A DNA stretch of 64,000 nucleotides, taken from NCBI GenBank assembly GCA_913063155.1, contig CAJXYU010000001.1, positions 372,001 through 436,000 on the forward strand, in the 5' to 3' direction. Positions 46,835 through 54,826 of the stretch are shown one piece after another. Both the position numbers and the translations under genes were made by a program. The notes under the pieces were generated by a model that did not search any database, was not told the origin of the DNA, and saw only the letters and a list, made by a program, of their open reading frames with translations. Positions within the stretch are counted from its first letter, which is position 1. The number at the start of each line of letters is the position of its first letter. Source of the DNA: an uncultured Desulfovibrio sp. (GTDB lineage Bacteria > Desulfobacterota > Desulfovibrionia > Desulfovibrionales > Desulfovibrionaceae).

Positions 46835-48341
46835 GCTCTTTAGACCGATTTCCTTTAACTATATCCTCTAACCGCCCCAGCATTTGAGAGGGGTCTGGAA
46901 GTTTAATCATCATCCCAGCTCGCTTGCCTAACGAATTAAGAGAGTTGCCAACAAACCAAACAGCAGCATCAATGACAAGAAATCGATCATGGATTGGAGA
47001 CCTACTGCCGTTTAGCACACGCACAGTGAAAGTATAGTCGTTCTTGAACTGTTCAAGATTCTTCATGAGTACCTCACCAGCTTCCACATGTTCTGCGATG
47101 CTATCATCACCTTGTAAATGTTCTGCCGAAGTGGCTATAACCACTTCTACCGCAGGGGAAGTCGCAGCAAGAGCAAACCTGAATAAGTCAACTGTCGAAA
47201 AATATGGATCAATAACCCAAACCCTTTCTCTGGCTTTGGAAATAAGTCCCCGAACAAAATTTCTCGCTTTAATCGGTTCATTTTCAAACCATTGTTGTCC
47301 AAGCTCCTCGGCTTGACGCTTCAGCTTGCGCACCTGTTTTTTGCTTGAATATAGACGCATGGCATCGGGTACTTCACTCTCTCCGATAACGGAATTCCTG
47401 TCGTAAGAAACTTTGTCTACGATGTATGTCTCGTCAATAGCCCCTCCTTTCCCTGGAACCGCTATTGAAGCTTTTTGAGAATGGAGTCCTAGAGAAAACG
47501 ATATTTGACGCATAAACCCACAAGGATTGCTCTTATCAAGCATTCCCCGTTTTTTGCAGTAAACGACATGCTCAACTTCATCAGCAACACCAGACAAAGG
47601 CAGCGCAAATGATTTTTCAGTGAGCTCTCTGGCCTGAAACCCGGCATAGTCGTCCAAACGCTTTTCGATTTGGTAGAGAGTTACCCCCTCTAGGGATTGT
47701 TGGTGCCGCAACTCGATTTTATAGGCCACCGACTCCACGCCATCATCTGTTCGTCTGAGCTTTACACTCATACCCCGATATAGGGGATTGTGCGCGAGAA
47801 TATGAAAACTCCCAATCAGTTCATCGTAATCTGCAAGAGAAAAAAAGAAACGATCTTCGATCCAGCTGATGTCATCGTCGCTGGAAAGAACTCCTCTCAA
47901 CTCGCTCCCAATGGATTCTGGAAGTAGATGGTGACATCTGGGTTGGACTCCATAAGGAAGATACGGTGCTCCCATAGTCAAACTCAAATTTGGCCACCTA
48001 GGCTCAGCCAGGCAGCGAGGTAGTTCCATCAGAGCAGGCTCGCCAGAGTCCCCCTTAACAGGAAGAAACAGCCCCTTCCCTGATATTGCATTTGAATACA
48101 ACGCTACAGCCTCTGTGGCTATCATCCGAATTCGTGAAAAAAACAGGCGGAAGCCTTTACTACCAGCCGATTTAACCCATTGTTCGTTTATCACATCAAC
48201 AGGAGGCTGCTCCACTGCGAATAGCTCAATAAAACCAAATACGAGAATACGCCTATCGCCTTTCACGAGCCAGACGGCATGAACAAGAGCTTCGCCGTAG
48301 TCTTCATCAAGAAGCATTGGAGGTGAGTTAAGTTCAGACAT
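46773..48341 (-). CDS. PLD-like protein (VPA1262-like N-terminus possible)
   Basis: A 522-residue protein with two regions. The first 320 residues are a novel-looking alpha/beta domain beginning DEDYGEALVHAVWLVKG...VFGFIELFA; it recalls, from memory only, the family named after Vibrio VPA1262. The last 180 residues fit a phospholipase-D/nuclease fold: RVWVIDPYFSTVDLFRFA, then IHDRFLVIDAAVWFVGNSLN, where the usual HxK is HDR, a variant seen in PLD-like effectors of defence islands. Only one such motif is present, so it would work as a dimer. First gene of the operon; ribosome site weak. Confidence 0.6.
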   Translation of the reverse strand: MSELNSPPMLLDEDYGEALVHAVWLVKGDRRILVFGFIELFAVEQPPVDVINEQWVKSAGSKGFRLFFSRIRMIATEAVALYSNAISGKGLFLPVKGDSGEPALMELPRCLAEPRWPNLSLTMGAPYLPYGVQPRCHHLLPESIGSELRGVLSSDDDISWIEDRFFFSLADYDELIGSFHILAHNPLYRGMSVKLRRTDDGVESVAYKIELRHQQSLEGVTLYQIEKRLDDYAGFQARELTEKSFALPLSGVADEVEHVVYCKKRGMLDKSNPCGFMRQISFSLGLHSQKASIAVPGKGGAIDETYIVDKVSYDRNSVIGESEVPDAMRLYSSKKQVRKLKRQAEELGQQWFENEPIKARNFVRGLISKARERVWVIDPYFSTVDLFRFALAATSPAVEVVIATSAEHLQGDDSIAEHVEAGEVLMKNLEQFKNDYTFTVRVLNGSRSPIHDRFLVIDAAVWFVGNSLNSLGKRAGMMIKLPDPSQMLGRLEDIVKGNRSKELGAWVEDRRSNKQESCCEDS

Positions 48342-48440
48342 GTGGCACTCACTTATGTTAGTTTGCTAATGCCACGACGCTACGGATTAAAGCATCCTTT
48401 ATAAAGGACTTTTTCAGCATTGGGTACAAAACAACCCACT

Positions 48441-48749
48441 CTACCCCTCTCTCATCTCCACAATCACGTCTGCAAACCGCCTGACCGTATTCCGGCACAT
48501 AACCATCATTCCCGGCACGGTCATCAGCTCGGACAAGCGGAAGTAGCCCCACTCGGCGTTCTGGTAGTCCCCACTTAAAACGGCGTAGCCGAAGTACAAG
48601 CCCTTGCCGTCTGTCTCAGCCGCCATCCAGTGAGAGTCAGCCCCAAGGACGAAGAAGTGCAGCCAAATCTCCTTGTCATCGAAAGGGACGCCCTCGGTCT
48701 CGTAAAGCCTGGGCATCTTAACCTCATGCCCTCTGAATCCGTCAGCCAT
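48441..48749 (-). CDS. DUF2958-like small protein
   Basis: A 102-residue soluble protein. The ATG at 48749 is chosen because AGGAGG lies 8-9 bp ahead; a longer frame starts in what looks like unrelated DNA. The pattern PRLYETEGVPFDDKEIWLHFF, then W-x-A-x-E-x-D, LYFGYAVLSGDY, and WGYFRLSEL fits the DUF2958 family, which is frequent on plasmids and integrated elements. No function is known. It is monocistronic and followed by a short non-coding gap before the ATPase. Confidence 0.6.
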   Translation of the reverse strand: MADGFRGHEVKMPRLYETEGVPFDDKEIWLHFFVLGADSHWMAAETDGKGLYFGYAVLSGDYQNAEWGYFRLSELMTVPGMMVMCRNTVRRFADVIVEMREG

Positions 48750-48769
48750 GCACTGTGCCTCCTGCCGCG

Positions 48770-48850
48770 CCGCCTGGGCGCGGCAGAAGTGGGTCCACTT
48801 TGGTTTGAAAGCTAAACCCATGGTGGACAAACCCAGAGTGTACAAACTTC
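48770..48850. other. Fragment of a former mobile element
   Basis: AGAAGTGGGTCCACTTTGG at 48785 is echoed by AGAAGTGGGTC at 53700 and, inverted, by ACCCACTTCT near 50190. The pieces look like worn insertion-sequence ends. No transposase is present. Confidence 0.35.
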
Positions 48851-48903
48851 GTCACACCCCATATAATGAGTTCGGAATTTGACACTAAACTTTAGGTTGA
48901 AAT

Positions 48904-48922
48904 TTTACCATTTAGTGGTAAA
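48904..48922. promoter_or_regulatory. Operator-like inverted repeat before the AAA ATPase
   Basis: TTTACCA-TTTAG-TGGTAAA, a perfect 7-5-7 repeat that ends 9 bp before the ATPase start. A TTGACA box lies 20 bp upstream, so the repeat would overlap the -10 region. Confidence 0.55.
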
Positions 48923-48931
48923 TATTTTATC

Positions 48932-50158
48932 ATGATTAGACGAAATATCACCCAAGAACTCCTTGAGGCACTAGCCGACTCACCCGTTCTCTTTCTGCGC
49001 GGAGCGCGACAGGTAGGCAAAAGCACTCTGGTCAAGGACCTGCTCGCTGATGCGTTCGAAGCCAAGTATGTCACCTTGGATAACGCCACGGCCCTGGCCT
49101 TGGCTGGCGGCGATCCTACGGCATTCATCGCAGGTCAACCAAGGCCGTTGATCATCGACGAGGTCCAGCGGGTGCCGGAGTTACTGCTGGCAATCAAGGA
49201 GGCTGTGGACAGAGATCGGAAGCCGGGAGATTTTCTGCTGACCGGATCTGCAAATCTTCTGACACTCCCCCTTGTGAGCGACTCTCTTGCCGGACGCATG
49301 GAAATACAAACTTTGTGGCCGCTCTCTCAGGCCGAAATTCATGAGCGCAAGACGGATTTCGTACAAGCTCTGTTCGACAAAGACTTCGCGCAGCAGGACG
49401 CAGCCGAAGAGTACGACCTGCCGGCCCTCTTGATAGCGGGAGGATACCCGGAAGCCATGACGCGTAAAACGCATAAGCGAAGAAGCGCATGGTTCGATTC
49501 TTACCTGACAACCATCGTTGAGCGCGACATACGCGATATTGCCCGTGTCCAGGAGACAGCCACCATGCTCAGATTGGTGCGCCTGCTCGCAACGCGCACG
49601 TCGAGCCAGCTCAACCAGTCCGAGGTGTCCAGAACCATGCAAGTGCCGAATGCGACGCTTGGACGGTACATGGACCTGCTTGAGAAGGTCTTCCTCATCC
49701 ATTTTCTTCCGGCCTGGGCTCCCAACCTCGGCAAACGCCTCGTCAAGTCGCCCAAGCTTTACATGGTGGACTGCGGCCTTGCAGCCCACCTCATGGGCAC
49801 AGACGCTGATAGGCTGGTAAGCACGCCGGAACTCGCAGGCCAACTCCTCGAAACCTTCGTGGTCAACGAAGTGCTGAAACACCTGACGTGGAGTAATGTT
49901 TCGGCCACCCCCTACCACTTCCGCACCCACGCTGGCCTTGAGGTAGACCTTGTTCTGGAAAAGCCGTCCGGCGAAATCGCGTGTGTGGAAATCAAACACT
50001 CCGCACAAGTCGCACCGAAGCACTTCCGTGGGCTGAAAGCGTTGAAGGAAGACATTGGGGCCAAATTCCAATCGGGGGTGGTGCTGCATGGTGGGACGGA
50101 GGTGGTCCCATTTGGTGAGGATATGTTTGCGGTCCCAATCAGCGCACTATGGGGATAG
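48932..50158 (+). CDS. AAA-family ATPase with DUF4143
   Basis: A 408-residue P-loop protein. The AAA_14 core comes first: FLRGARQVGKSTLV (Walker A, near residue 22-35), PLIIDEVQRVPEL (Walker B), FLLTGSANLL (sensor 1). A DUF4143 C-terminal domain follows (WAPNLGKRLVKSPKLYMVDCGLAAHL, then FRTHAGLEVDLVLEK...ACVEIKHS), which resembles a PD-(D/E)xK-like core. Such proteins are widespread and often on mobile DNA; their exact role is poorly known. It stands alone behind an operator-like repeat. Confidence 0.88.
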   Translation: MIRRNITQELLEALADSPVLFLRGARQVGKSTLVKDLLADAFEAKYVTLDNATALALAGGDPTAFIAGQPRPLIIDEVQRVPELLLAIKEAVDRDRKPGDFLLTGSANLLTLPLVSDSLAGRMEIQTLWPLSQAEIHERKTDFVQALFDKDFAQQDAAEEYDLPALLIAGGYPEAMTRKTHKRRSAWFDSYLTTIVERDIRDIARVQETATMLRLVRLLATRTSSQLNQSEVSRTMQVPNATLGRYMDLLEKVFLIHFLPAWAPNLGKRLVKSPKLYMVDCGLAAHLMGTDADRLVSTPELAGQLLETFVVNEVLKHLTWSNVSATPYHFRTHAGLEVDLVLEKPSGEIACVEIKHSAQVAPKHFRGLKALKEDIGAKFQSGVVLHGGTEVVPFGEDMFAVPISALWG

Positions 50159-50310
50159 GCGCATGGAACGCAAGAGACGTCCAACAAAGTGAACCCACTT
50201 CTGATTCAATGCGTCTTCATCAGACAATCTTATTATGTCCATGATGCCAAGGCTTCTGGCAGATGCTGAAAGGAGAAAATGTTGCGACATGTTTTAGCCC
50301 CTTAATTTAA

Positions 50311-50338
50311 GAATAGTCTACTTAAAAGTAGACTATTC
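50311..50338. promoter_or_regulatory. 28-bp perfect palindrome, probable control site of the R-M operon
   Basis: GAATAGTCTACTT, AA, then the exact complement. It lies 65 bp before the first gene of the R-M set. A second small palindrome, CCAGTT-AA-AACTGG (50341-50354), follows at once. Both lie upstream of the -35 box, in the usual place for a C-protein box. Confidence 0.65.
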
Positions 50339-50366
50339 GTCCAGTTAAAACTGGAAAAAACTAAGT

Positions 50367-50395
50367 TTGACATGATTTATCTTTTTTTGTATTTG
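50367..50395 (+). promoter_or_regulatory. Promoter of the R-M operon; transcript probably leaderless
   Basis: A perfect TTGACA, a 17-bp spacer and TATTTG. With the usual distance, transcription would start at about 50402-50403, on the A of the ATG. No ribosome site precedes that ATG. Leaderless mRNA is known for several C genes of R-M systems. Confidence 0.55.
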
Positions 50396-50402
50396 AAACT
50401 TC

Positions 50403-50633
50403 ATGGAAGAACGAGAAATATACGCCACTGAGGCAAAGCGGATCTTGGAATCCTTGATGGCCAGAAAAGGTGTCAGCTTGAAGGAACTGCACCGGAGACT
50501 TCGTGAAAACGGTGCACAAGGCGGCTACAAGGCTCTGTCGAACAAAATTAACAACGGAAGGTTTCAGTTTGCATTTTTTCTTGAGTGCATGGAACTTCTC
50601 GAAGTCAAAAACATTGATACAAAGCAGATATAA
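50403..50633 (+). CDS. DUF6471-like small protein, candidate R-M control protein
   Basis: A 76-residue protein that resembles a small helix-turn-helix: EAKRILESLMARKGVSLKELHRRLRENGAQGGYKALSNKINNGRFQFAFFLECMELL. The pattern (AK..L..LM...G.S...L...L...G......L.NKI..G.F...FFL..M..L) is that of DUF6471. It is the first gene of the set and stops 8 bp before the methylase. As the probable DNA-binding partner of the upstream palindrome, it may delay nuclease expression after entry into a new host, like C proteins. This is inference from position and size. Confidence 0.6.
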   Translation: MEEREIYATEAKRILESLMARKGVSLKELHRRLRENGAQGGYKALSNKINNGRFQFAFFLECMELLEVKNIDTKQI

Positions 50634-50641
50634 GGTGTGAA

Positions 50642-51283
50642 ATGACAGAAGCAGGCGAATACGCATACGAAGACATCATTTCTTCTTTTACGAAGAAACA
50701 ATTTTATACAGTTCTCGCCGATCCGCCGTGGAGATTTGCGAACAGAACAGGAAAAATGGCCCCTGAACACAAGAGGCTGAACAGATATGAGACCATGAAC
50801 TTGCGCGATATTGAACGTCTACCGGTTGGCGATATCGTACAAGATGCTGCACATCTTTATCTTTGGGTTCCCAATGCTCTGCTCCCGGAGGGAATCAGCG
50901 TCATGAATGCGTGGGGGTTCAACTACAAGACAAACCTTGTTTGGCATAAAATCAGAAAGGACGGCGGTCCTGATGGTCGTGGCGTTGGGTTCTACTTTAG
51001 GAACACAACGGAACTGATTCTTTTTGGAGTTCGGGGCAAAAAGGCCAGAACCCTGCAACCCGGAAGAAGCCAAGTAAACATCATCAAATCCAGAAAAAGG
51101 GAGCATTCCAGAAAGCCGGATGAGCTTTACGATATTATCGAAGCGTGTAGCCCCGGTCCCTACCTTGAACTCTTTGCCAGAGGTCCCAAAGACGGATGGT
51201 CCGTATGGGGCAACCAAGCCGAAGAGTACAGCCCCAATTGGGCCACTTACGCGAATCATTCTCAAAGTCATATTTCCAAGTAA
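50642..51283 (+). CDS. MT-A70 family adenine DNA methyltransferase
   Basis: A 213-residue SAM-dependent N6-adenine methylase. The catalytic motif DPPW is near residue 28 (VLADPPWRF). The following LNRYETMNLRDIERLPV, HLYLWVPNALLPEG and ELILFGVRGKKARTLQPG and the C-terminal HSRKPDELYDIIEACSPGPYLELFARG are typical for MT-A70 enzymes of R-M and phage origin. AAGGTG serves as ribosome site. With the next gene it forms the protective half of a restriction-modification pair; the recognition sequence cannot be read from here. Confidence 0.88.
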   Translation: MTEAGEYAYEDIISSFTKKQFYTVLADPPWRFANRTGKMAPEHKRLNRYETMNLRDIERLPVGDIVQDAAHLYLWVPNALLPEGISVMNAWGFNYKTNLVWHKIRKDGGPDGRGVGFYFRNTTELILFGVRGKKARTLQPGRSQVNIIKSRKREHSRKPDELYDIIEACSPGPYLELFARGPKDGWSVWGNQAEEYSPNWATYANHSQSHISK

Positions 51284-51339
51284 CATTATGAAATCATTCC
51301 CGTTAGTACGAAATTTAAAAACGTGCTACCAATCGAATC

Positions 51340-52206
51340 GTGAGCAAAAGCGAAATGACCAACGATACATTCAAGAAACTCTTCAAAGAAGAGTTGTTCC
51401 CCTCCGGCGACACTTCCCTACAGCCTGGAATGAAGGCTGATGCTCAGTCTGAAGTTGAACAATTTGTTTGTTCTGATATAAGAGAAGTTTATGATGTTTA
51501 CAGTTACAATCATGCCGCCGCGATTTTAAAAAATTCCTTCCCCAAGCTGTTTCAGGAAATTGAAGATGTTTTGCTCGATTTTGAAATAAATCTCGACGAT
51601 ATCAGTGCTCCGGGAAAGAATGAGTCAAATATTCCGCAGAAGCTTTCCAAAGCTCTTCGCCCTTTAGAGTGGTATGAAGCCAAAATCAAAGGCTCTTTGG
51701 TTATCATTCTTGAGAGGCACAAAGAGACATTCATTGCTGAGACAGGGAGAATGAGAAAGGAAAAGCTTCCTGACAGTGATCCTACCATCATCCATGATTA
51801 CATTGATGGGCATAAGATTGATTACGTAAAGGAAAAGATTGCGTTGGATCTGGAATGGAACAGCAAAGATCAAACCTTTGACCGGGATCTCTACGCTTTT
51901 CGCCTTTTCTATGAAGCCGGGGTCATAGAGGTGGGCGTTCTTATCACGAGAAGTGAAAAGCTCACGCCTATTTTTGAGCAGATTCCACGGAAAAACAAAG
52001 ATGGTGTTATCGAGCGAGACAAGGAAGGAAATGCTATCTCGGTGAAGGCAAAATACGGAGCCAGCACAACTTGGATGGGCAAGCTGATTCATCGTCTGAA
52101 TGCTGGCCGGCATGGCGGCTGTCCTGTCCTTGTTTTTGGGATTAGGCCTGATATCGTTCAGGGTTGGCCTGTCAAACTGGAAGATTTCAATTCGGAGTCT
52201 TTTTGA
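51340..52206 (+). CDS. BglII-like type II restriction endonuclease
   Basis: A 288-residue protein. The core IDYVKEKIALDLEWNSKDQTFDRDLYAFRLFYEAGVIEVGVLITR (about residues 160-205) carries Asp, Glu and Asn/Lys at the spacing of the BglII/BamHI-type PD-(D/E)xK site (ALDLEWNSKD). The first half is helical, as in that family. The start is GTG 51340 or ATG 51355; neither has a good ribosome site. It follows the methylase at 56 bp, a standard order that ensures protection first. Alternative: an inactive homologue, since the family varies widely. Confidence 0.75.
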   Translation: MSKSEMTNDTFKKLFKEELFPSGDTSLQPGMKADAQSEVEQFVCSDIREVYDVYSYNHAAAILKNSFPKLFQEIEDVLLDFEINLDDISAPGKNESNIPQKLSKALRPLEWYEAKIKGSLVIILERHKETFIAETGRMRKEKLPDSDPTIIHDYIDGHKIDYVKEKIALDLEWNSKDQTFDRDLYAFRLFYEAGVIEVGVLITRSEKLTPIFEQIPRKNKDGVIERDKEGNAISVKAKYGASTTWMGKLIHRLNAGRHGGCPVLVFGIRPDIVQGWPVKLEDFNSESF

Positions 52207-52301
52207 TCATTGTGCAACTGGTGCATAATACCGTTTAATGCAATATATTAATTATTGATTGTAAATTAAGATTTGCACACAATAATGTTCTTTTATTCTA
52301 A

Positions 52302-53075
52302 TCAATTTGAACTATTTTTCCGAAAAATAAATCGTTTTGTAAACATATCATCCCCAAAACAATAAATTTCAACAACTGCATATTTAAATTTGCTAGGTTC
52401 TTTAAATCTAAATATAACAGGGTTATCATTTACAAATGACAAAATTCCATCATCTCTTGGAGTAAAACTAATAAGCAATGAGTCAACTCGTGTATTAATA
52501 TCGTACGGTGTAATTTGTTTTTTCCAAATATTTATATTATCTAATGAAGTAATCGTACTATCAGCAATTGAAGCATGCCATTTTTCACCCAAACATGTAT
52601 CAATTTCTTCAAAAGTTAAGTTCTCTTGCGAGTGACATCTTATAAAATCTTCTACAGAAAGGGTAGTTCCTAACCGCATATCACCATCAAAATGATCTTC
52701 ATTATTTTCGTTTCTGACCCATCCTTTATTTCTATAAAGCAATGTAGGCTCACCATGTCTTTGATTCATATATTTTATAATTCTTATAGAAATATATGTT
52801 TTTTTCTTTACATCTGATGTATGATTAATTTGAAAATAATGAACTTGATTTGCAGTCAATATGTAATCACTTCCCTTATCATTAAGTATTTTAAACTTAT
52901 TAGCATTTTTAGCATCTTTCTCGCTGAAACATCCTACAAGGTAAGCAACATCACCTGAAATTGTATTTGAATAAAAATCACCAACACCTGTAACAGTGTC
53001 TATAACATCAATAGATTTACTTTGTGCAAAAACAAGAGATGGGCACATTATAATTATAATAATCACTCTAATCAT
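52302..53075 (-). CDS. Secreted hypothetical protein, AT-rich pair
   Basis: A 257-residue protein with a signal peptide (MIRVIIIIIMCPSLVFAQS). Codon use is strongly AT-rich, unlike everything else here. The mature part is beta-rich, with Cys in VGCFSEKD, RCHSQEN and DTCLGEK (and one near the end, EIYCFGDD), possible disulfide partners. No known domain. The start shares 8 bp with the end of the 4-TM gene (ATGATTAG), so the two are translated together. Recent transfer from an AT-rich host is likely. Confidence 0.65.
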   Translation of the reverse strand: MIRVIIIIIMCPSLVFAQSKSIDVIDTVTGVGDFYSNTISGDVAYLVGCFSEKDAKNANKFKILNDKGSDYILTANQVHYFQINHTSDVKKKTYISIRIIKYMNQRHGEPTLLYRNKGWVRNENNEDHFDGDMRLGTTLSVEDFIRCHSQENLTFEEIDTCLGEKWHASIADSTITSLDNINIWKKQITPYDINTRVDSLLISFTPRDDGILSFVNDNPVIFRFKEPSKFKYAVVEIYCFGDDMFTKRFIFRKNSSN

Positions 53076-53430
53076 TTGGACCTCGCATGACTATTGTAGA
53101 AATTACTCCCCAAACAATAATTAAAATAGAGAGTGAATATAATGGAAATCCTAATGAAAGGTATTTATATGATACAACAATCCACCAAACAGGAAATGTA
53201 AGTGTTGAAAATATAATATATTTCCAACTTTTTACTTGCCTAATCAGCCATTGATAAAATGGTGTTAATATAAAAAAAACAATCCCACATCCATATAATA
53301 TATTTTTATCAACTACATTTTGATCCGATATAATATTTATTATTGCTAAATATGCAAATATTATTTCAGTTGGAATAATTTTAGAAAAAATATCTAATTT
53401 ATTATTTGTAGTACTACTATCTAAGTTCAT
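53068..53430 (-). CDS. Four-helix membrane protein, AT-rich pair
   Basis: A 120-residue inner-membrane protein with four hydrophobic segments near residues 24-40, 45-60, 70-88 and 95-112, preceded by a short polar head. The motif IPTEIIFAYLAI opens helix 1; I have seen similar N-termini in small membrane proteins next to effector genes but cannot name the family. A strong GGAGGGG ribosome site precedes ATG 53430. It is the first gene of the pair, so it may anchor, export or neutralise the secreted partner. Confidence 0.65.
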   Translation of the reverse strand: MNLDSSTTNNKLDIFSKIIPTEIIFAYLAIINIISDQNVVDKNILYGCGIVFFILTPFYQWLIRQVKSWKYIIFSTLTFPVWWIVVSYKYLSLGFPLYSLSILIIVWGVISTIVMRGPND

Positions 53431-53819
53431 AACCCCTCCAATATATAGTTATATTACCATTAAATTATCAACAAAATACTTACCCCACCAAAACAGTATT
53501 ATATCTTTAAATTTAAAAAAACATTAAATTTACAATCTTAATGATCATACTATGGCGTATGCACTGTATTAAATTAACCTGACAGGCCCTCCAAATAACA
53601 TTAACTACTTACTCACACTTCGGAGTACTCCACTGAGTAAATTATCCCCCATTTCATCGTATTGGAATTATAAAATCTCAGAACCAGAAGGGATGGTCAG
53701 AAGTGGGTCTAAAAAACTGGACCACAGTTTAAGGTGAACGATTCTTCCCCAGACGCCCGCAGATAAGGGCACGGCGCTGGAATGCCGCCCTGCCCTCCCC
53801 CCCATATATGCGTTGAGAT
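53431..53819. other. 389-bp junction without genes: AT-rich to GC-rich
   Basis: Base composition flips near 53700: the left part is strongly AT-rich with short A/T runs, the right part GC-rich. At the junction lies AGAAGTGGGTCTAAAAAACTGGACCACAG-like sequence, an echo of the fragments near 48785 and 50190. It probably marks the right edge of the AT-rich insert. Confidence 0.45.
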
Positions 53820-54206
53820 TTATCCGCGCTTCAAATGCAGCCGCGCCCGCTCCCGTATGGCGGCGATCTTCAGACCCCAGAACGGGCAGTTCGGAACATG
53901 GCCCCGGGCCGTGGCGGCCCCACAGCAATCGTACCGGATTTCGCCGGTCTCCGAGTCAAAGCTCGTGGGCGGCTCGTATTCCTCCAGGAACTGTTCGACC
54001 GCCGCGAGCAGGCCCGTGGAGGTCAGGTTGCCGCCCGTGCGGAAGTCCGTCTCCAGGGTCTCGGCGCGTCGGATCAGCGGGAAAGCGCCGTCCACGGCGG
54101 CTGTCCGCAGAACCCGGCTCATGCCCCGGATAAGGGCCAACTGGAGCAGCGCCTGCGTCTCAACGGCGTGCAGCCGCGACAGCGGGATTGTTTTTTCGGC
54201 TACCAT
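53820..54206 (-). CDS. Hypothetical phage-type protein with a Cys/His cluster
   Basis: A 128-residue protein in GC-rich DNA. The ATG at 54206 is preceded by GGGAGG at about 8 bp; a longer frame to 54272 lacks a site. The central part is helical, and the C-terminus has YDCCGAATARGHVPNCPFW, a CC-x7-H-x3-C arrangement that could bind zinc. I have no family name. Together with the truncated gene and repressor to the right it is best read as part of a degraded prophage. Confidence 0.55.
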   Translation of the reverse strand: MVAEKTIPLSRLHAVETQALLQLALIRGMSRVLRTAAVDGAFPLIRRAETLETDFRTGGNLTSTGLLAAVEQFLEEYEPPTSFDSETGEIRYDCCGAATARGHVPNCPFWGLKIAAIRERARLHLKRG

Positions 54207-54585
54207 GTCCCGGTCCTCCCATGATTGACCTTTGTATGCTCCGGTTCCTCCCGCTCCGGCCAGGGCGCTCAAACCTCGGGCACTCGACGGCGCTCCGAAA
54301 ACCGCACAGGAGGAACCGGAAATAACGGAAAACGAAGAGTTGAACGATTTCGACCGCAGCCTGATCCCCCTCCCCTTTCGCCCTCTTCCTTCCTTACAGC
54401 CCCGACCGGCTCCACAGCGGACGTGCGATTAGACATTGCGGACAGCCCGTATTGTCGCTACAAAGTTGAACATATCCGTCAGGCGTTGATGGCCGTGACA
54501 CATTCGTTGTCCGGAACGATTTTGCCGTCCTCGAGCCCGGCTCGACGGCGATGTTGTGGGACCGGCCCCGAATGGGGCGCGTTCG
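54207..54585. other. 379-bp stretch without a gene
   Basis: GC-rich. Short frames on the plus strand (for example 54232-54432) have no ribosome site or plausible composition. It is probably worn prophage DNA between two remnant genes. Confidence 0.4.
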
Positions 54586-54702
54586 TCAGGTGGAATTGTG
54601 CGGGTAAAGATCAGCGCCGTAGCCTATGGCTCGCGCCCAGACGGCTACCGGAATGCCCGTGCGGGCAAGATCTTCGAGTGCTTCCTTGGAGGCTCTTGGC
54701 AT
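54586..54702 (-). pseudogene. Truncated phage DNA-binding protein (Mu-like early gene remnant)
   Basis: From the ATG at 54702 (AAGG in front) the frame reads MPRASKEALEDLARTGIPVA and then VWARAIGYGADLY, resembling small DNA-binding proteins that sit divergently to the repressor in Mu-like prophages. Homology ends there, with a short out-of-family tail, so the helix-turn-helix is incomplete. It faces the repressor gene across a 124-bp control region, as expected for a former lysis/lysogeny switch. Confidence 0.5.
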
Positions 54703-54769
54703 AGTCCAATACCTTGTTTTTACAGGGTTCGCATTGTGCGAAAGTCGTCGTTTGTTATGTAGCGCACCT

Positions 54770-54805
54770 ATTGTCTGACACCATTCAGGTGCATTGTCAA
54801 GCACC
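54770..54805. promoter_or_regulatory. Repeated operator for the phage-type repressor
   Basis: ATTGTCTGACACC (54770-54782) and ATTGTCAAGCACC (54793-54805) are direct repeats 23 bp apart, about two helical turns. The second also forms GGTGC/GCACC. They lie between the repressor and the truncated divergent gene. Confidence 0.5.
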
Positions 54806-54826
54806 CAATTGGATATAAGAGTTTTT

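Noticed and set aside
54232-54432. 66-codon open frame in the prophage remnant
   Set aside because: Pro/Ala/Arg-rich composition, no ribosome site, and overlap with likely worn DNA. Not listed as a gene.
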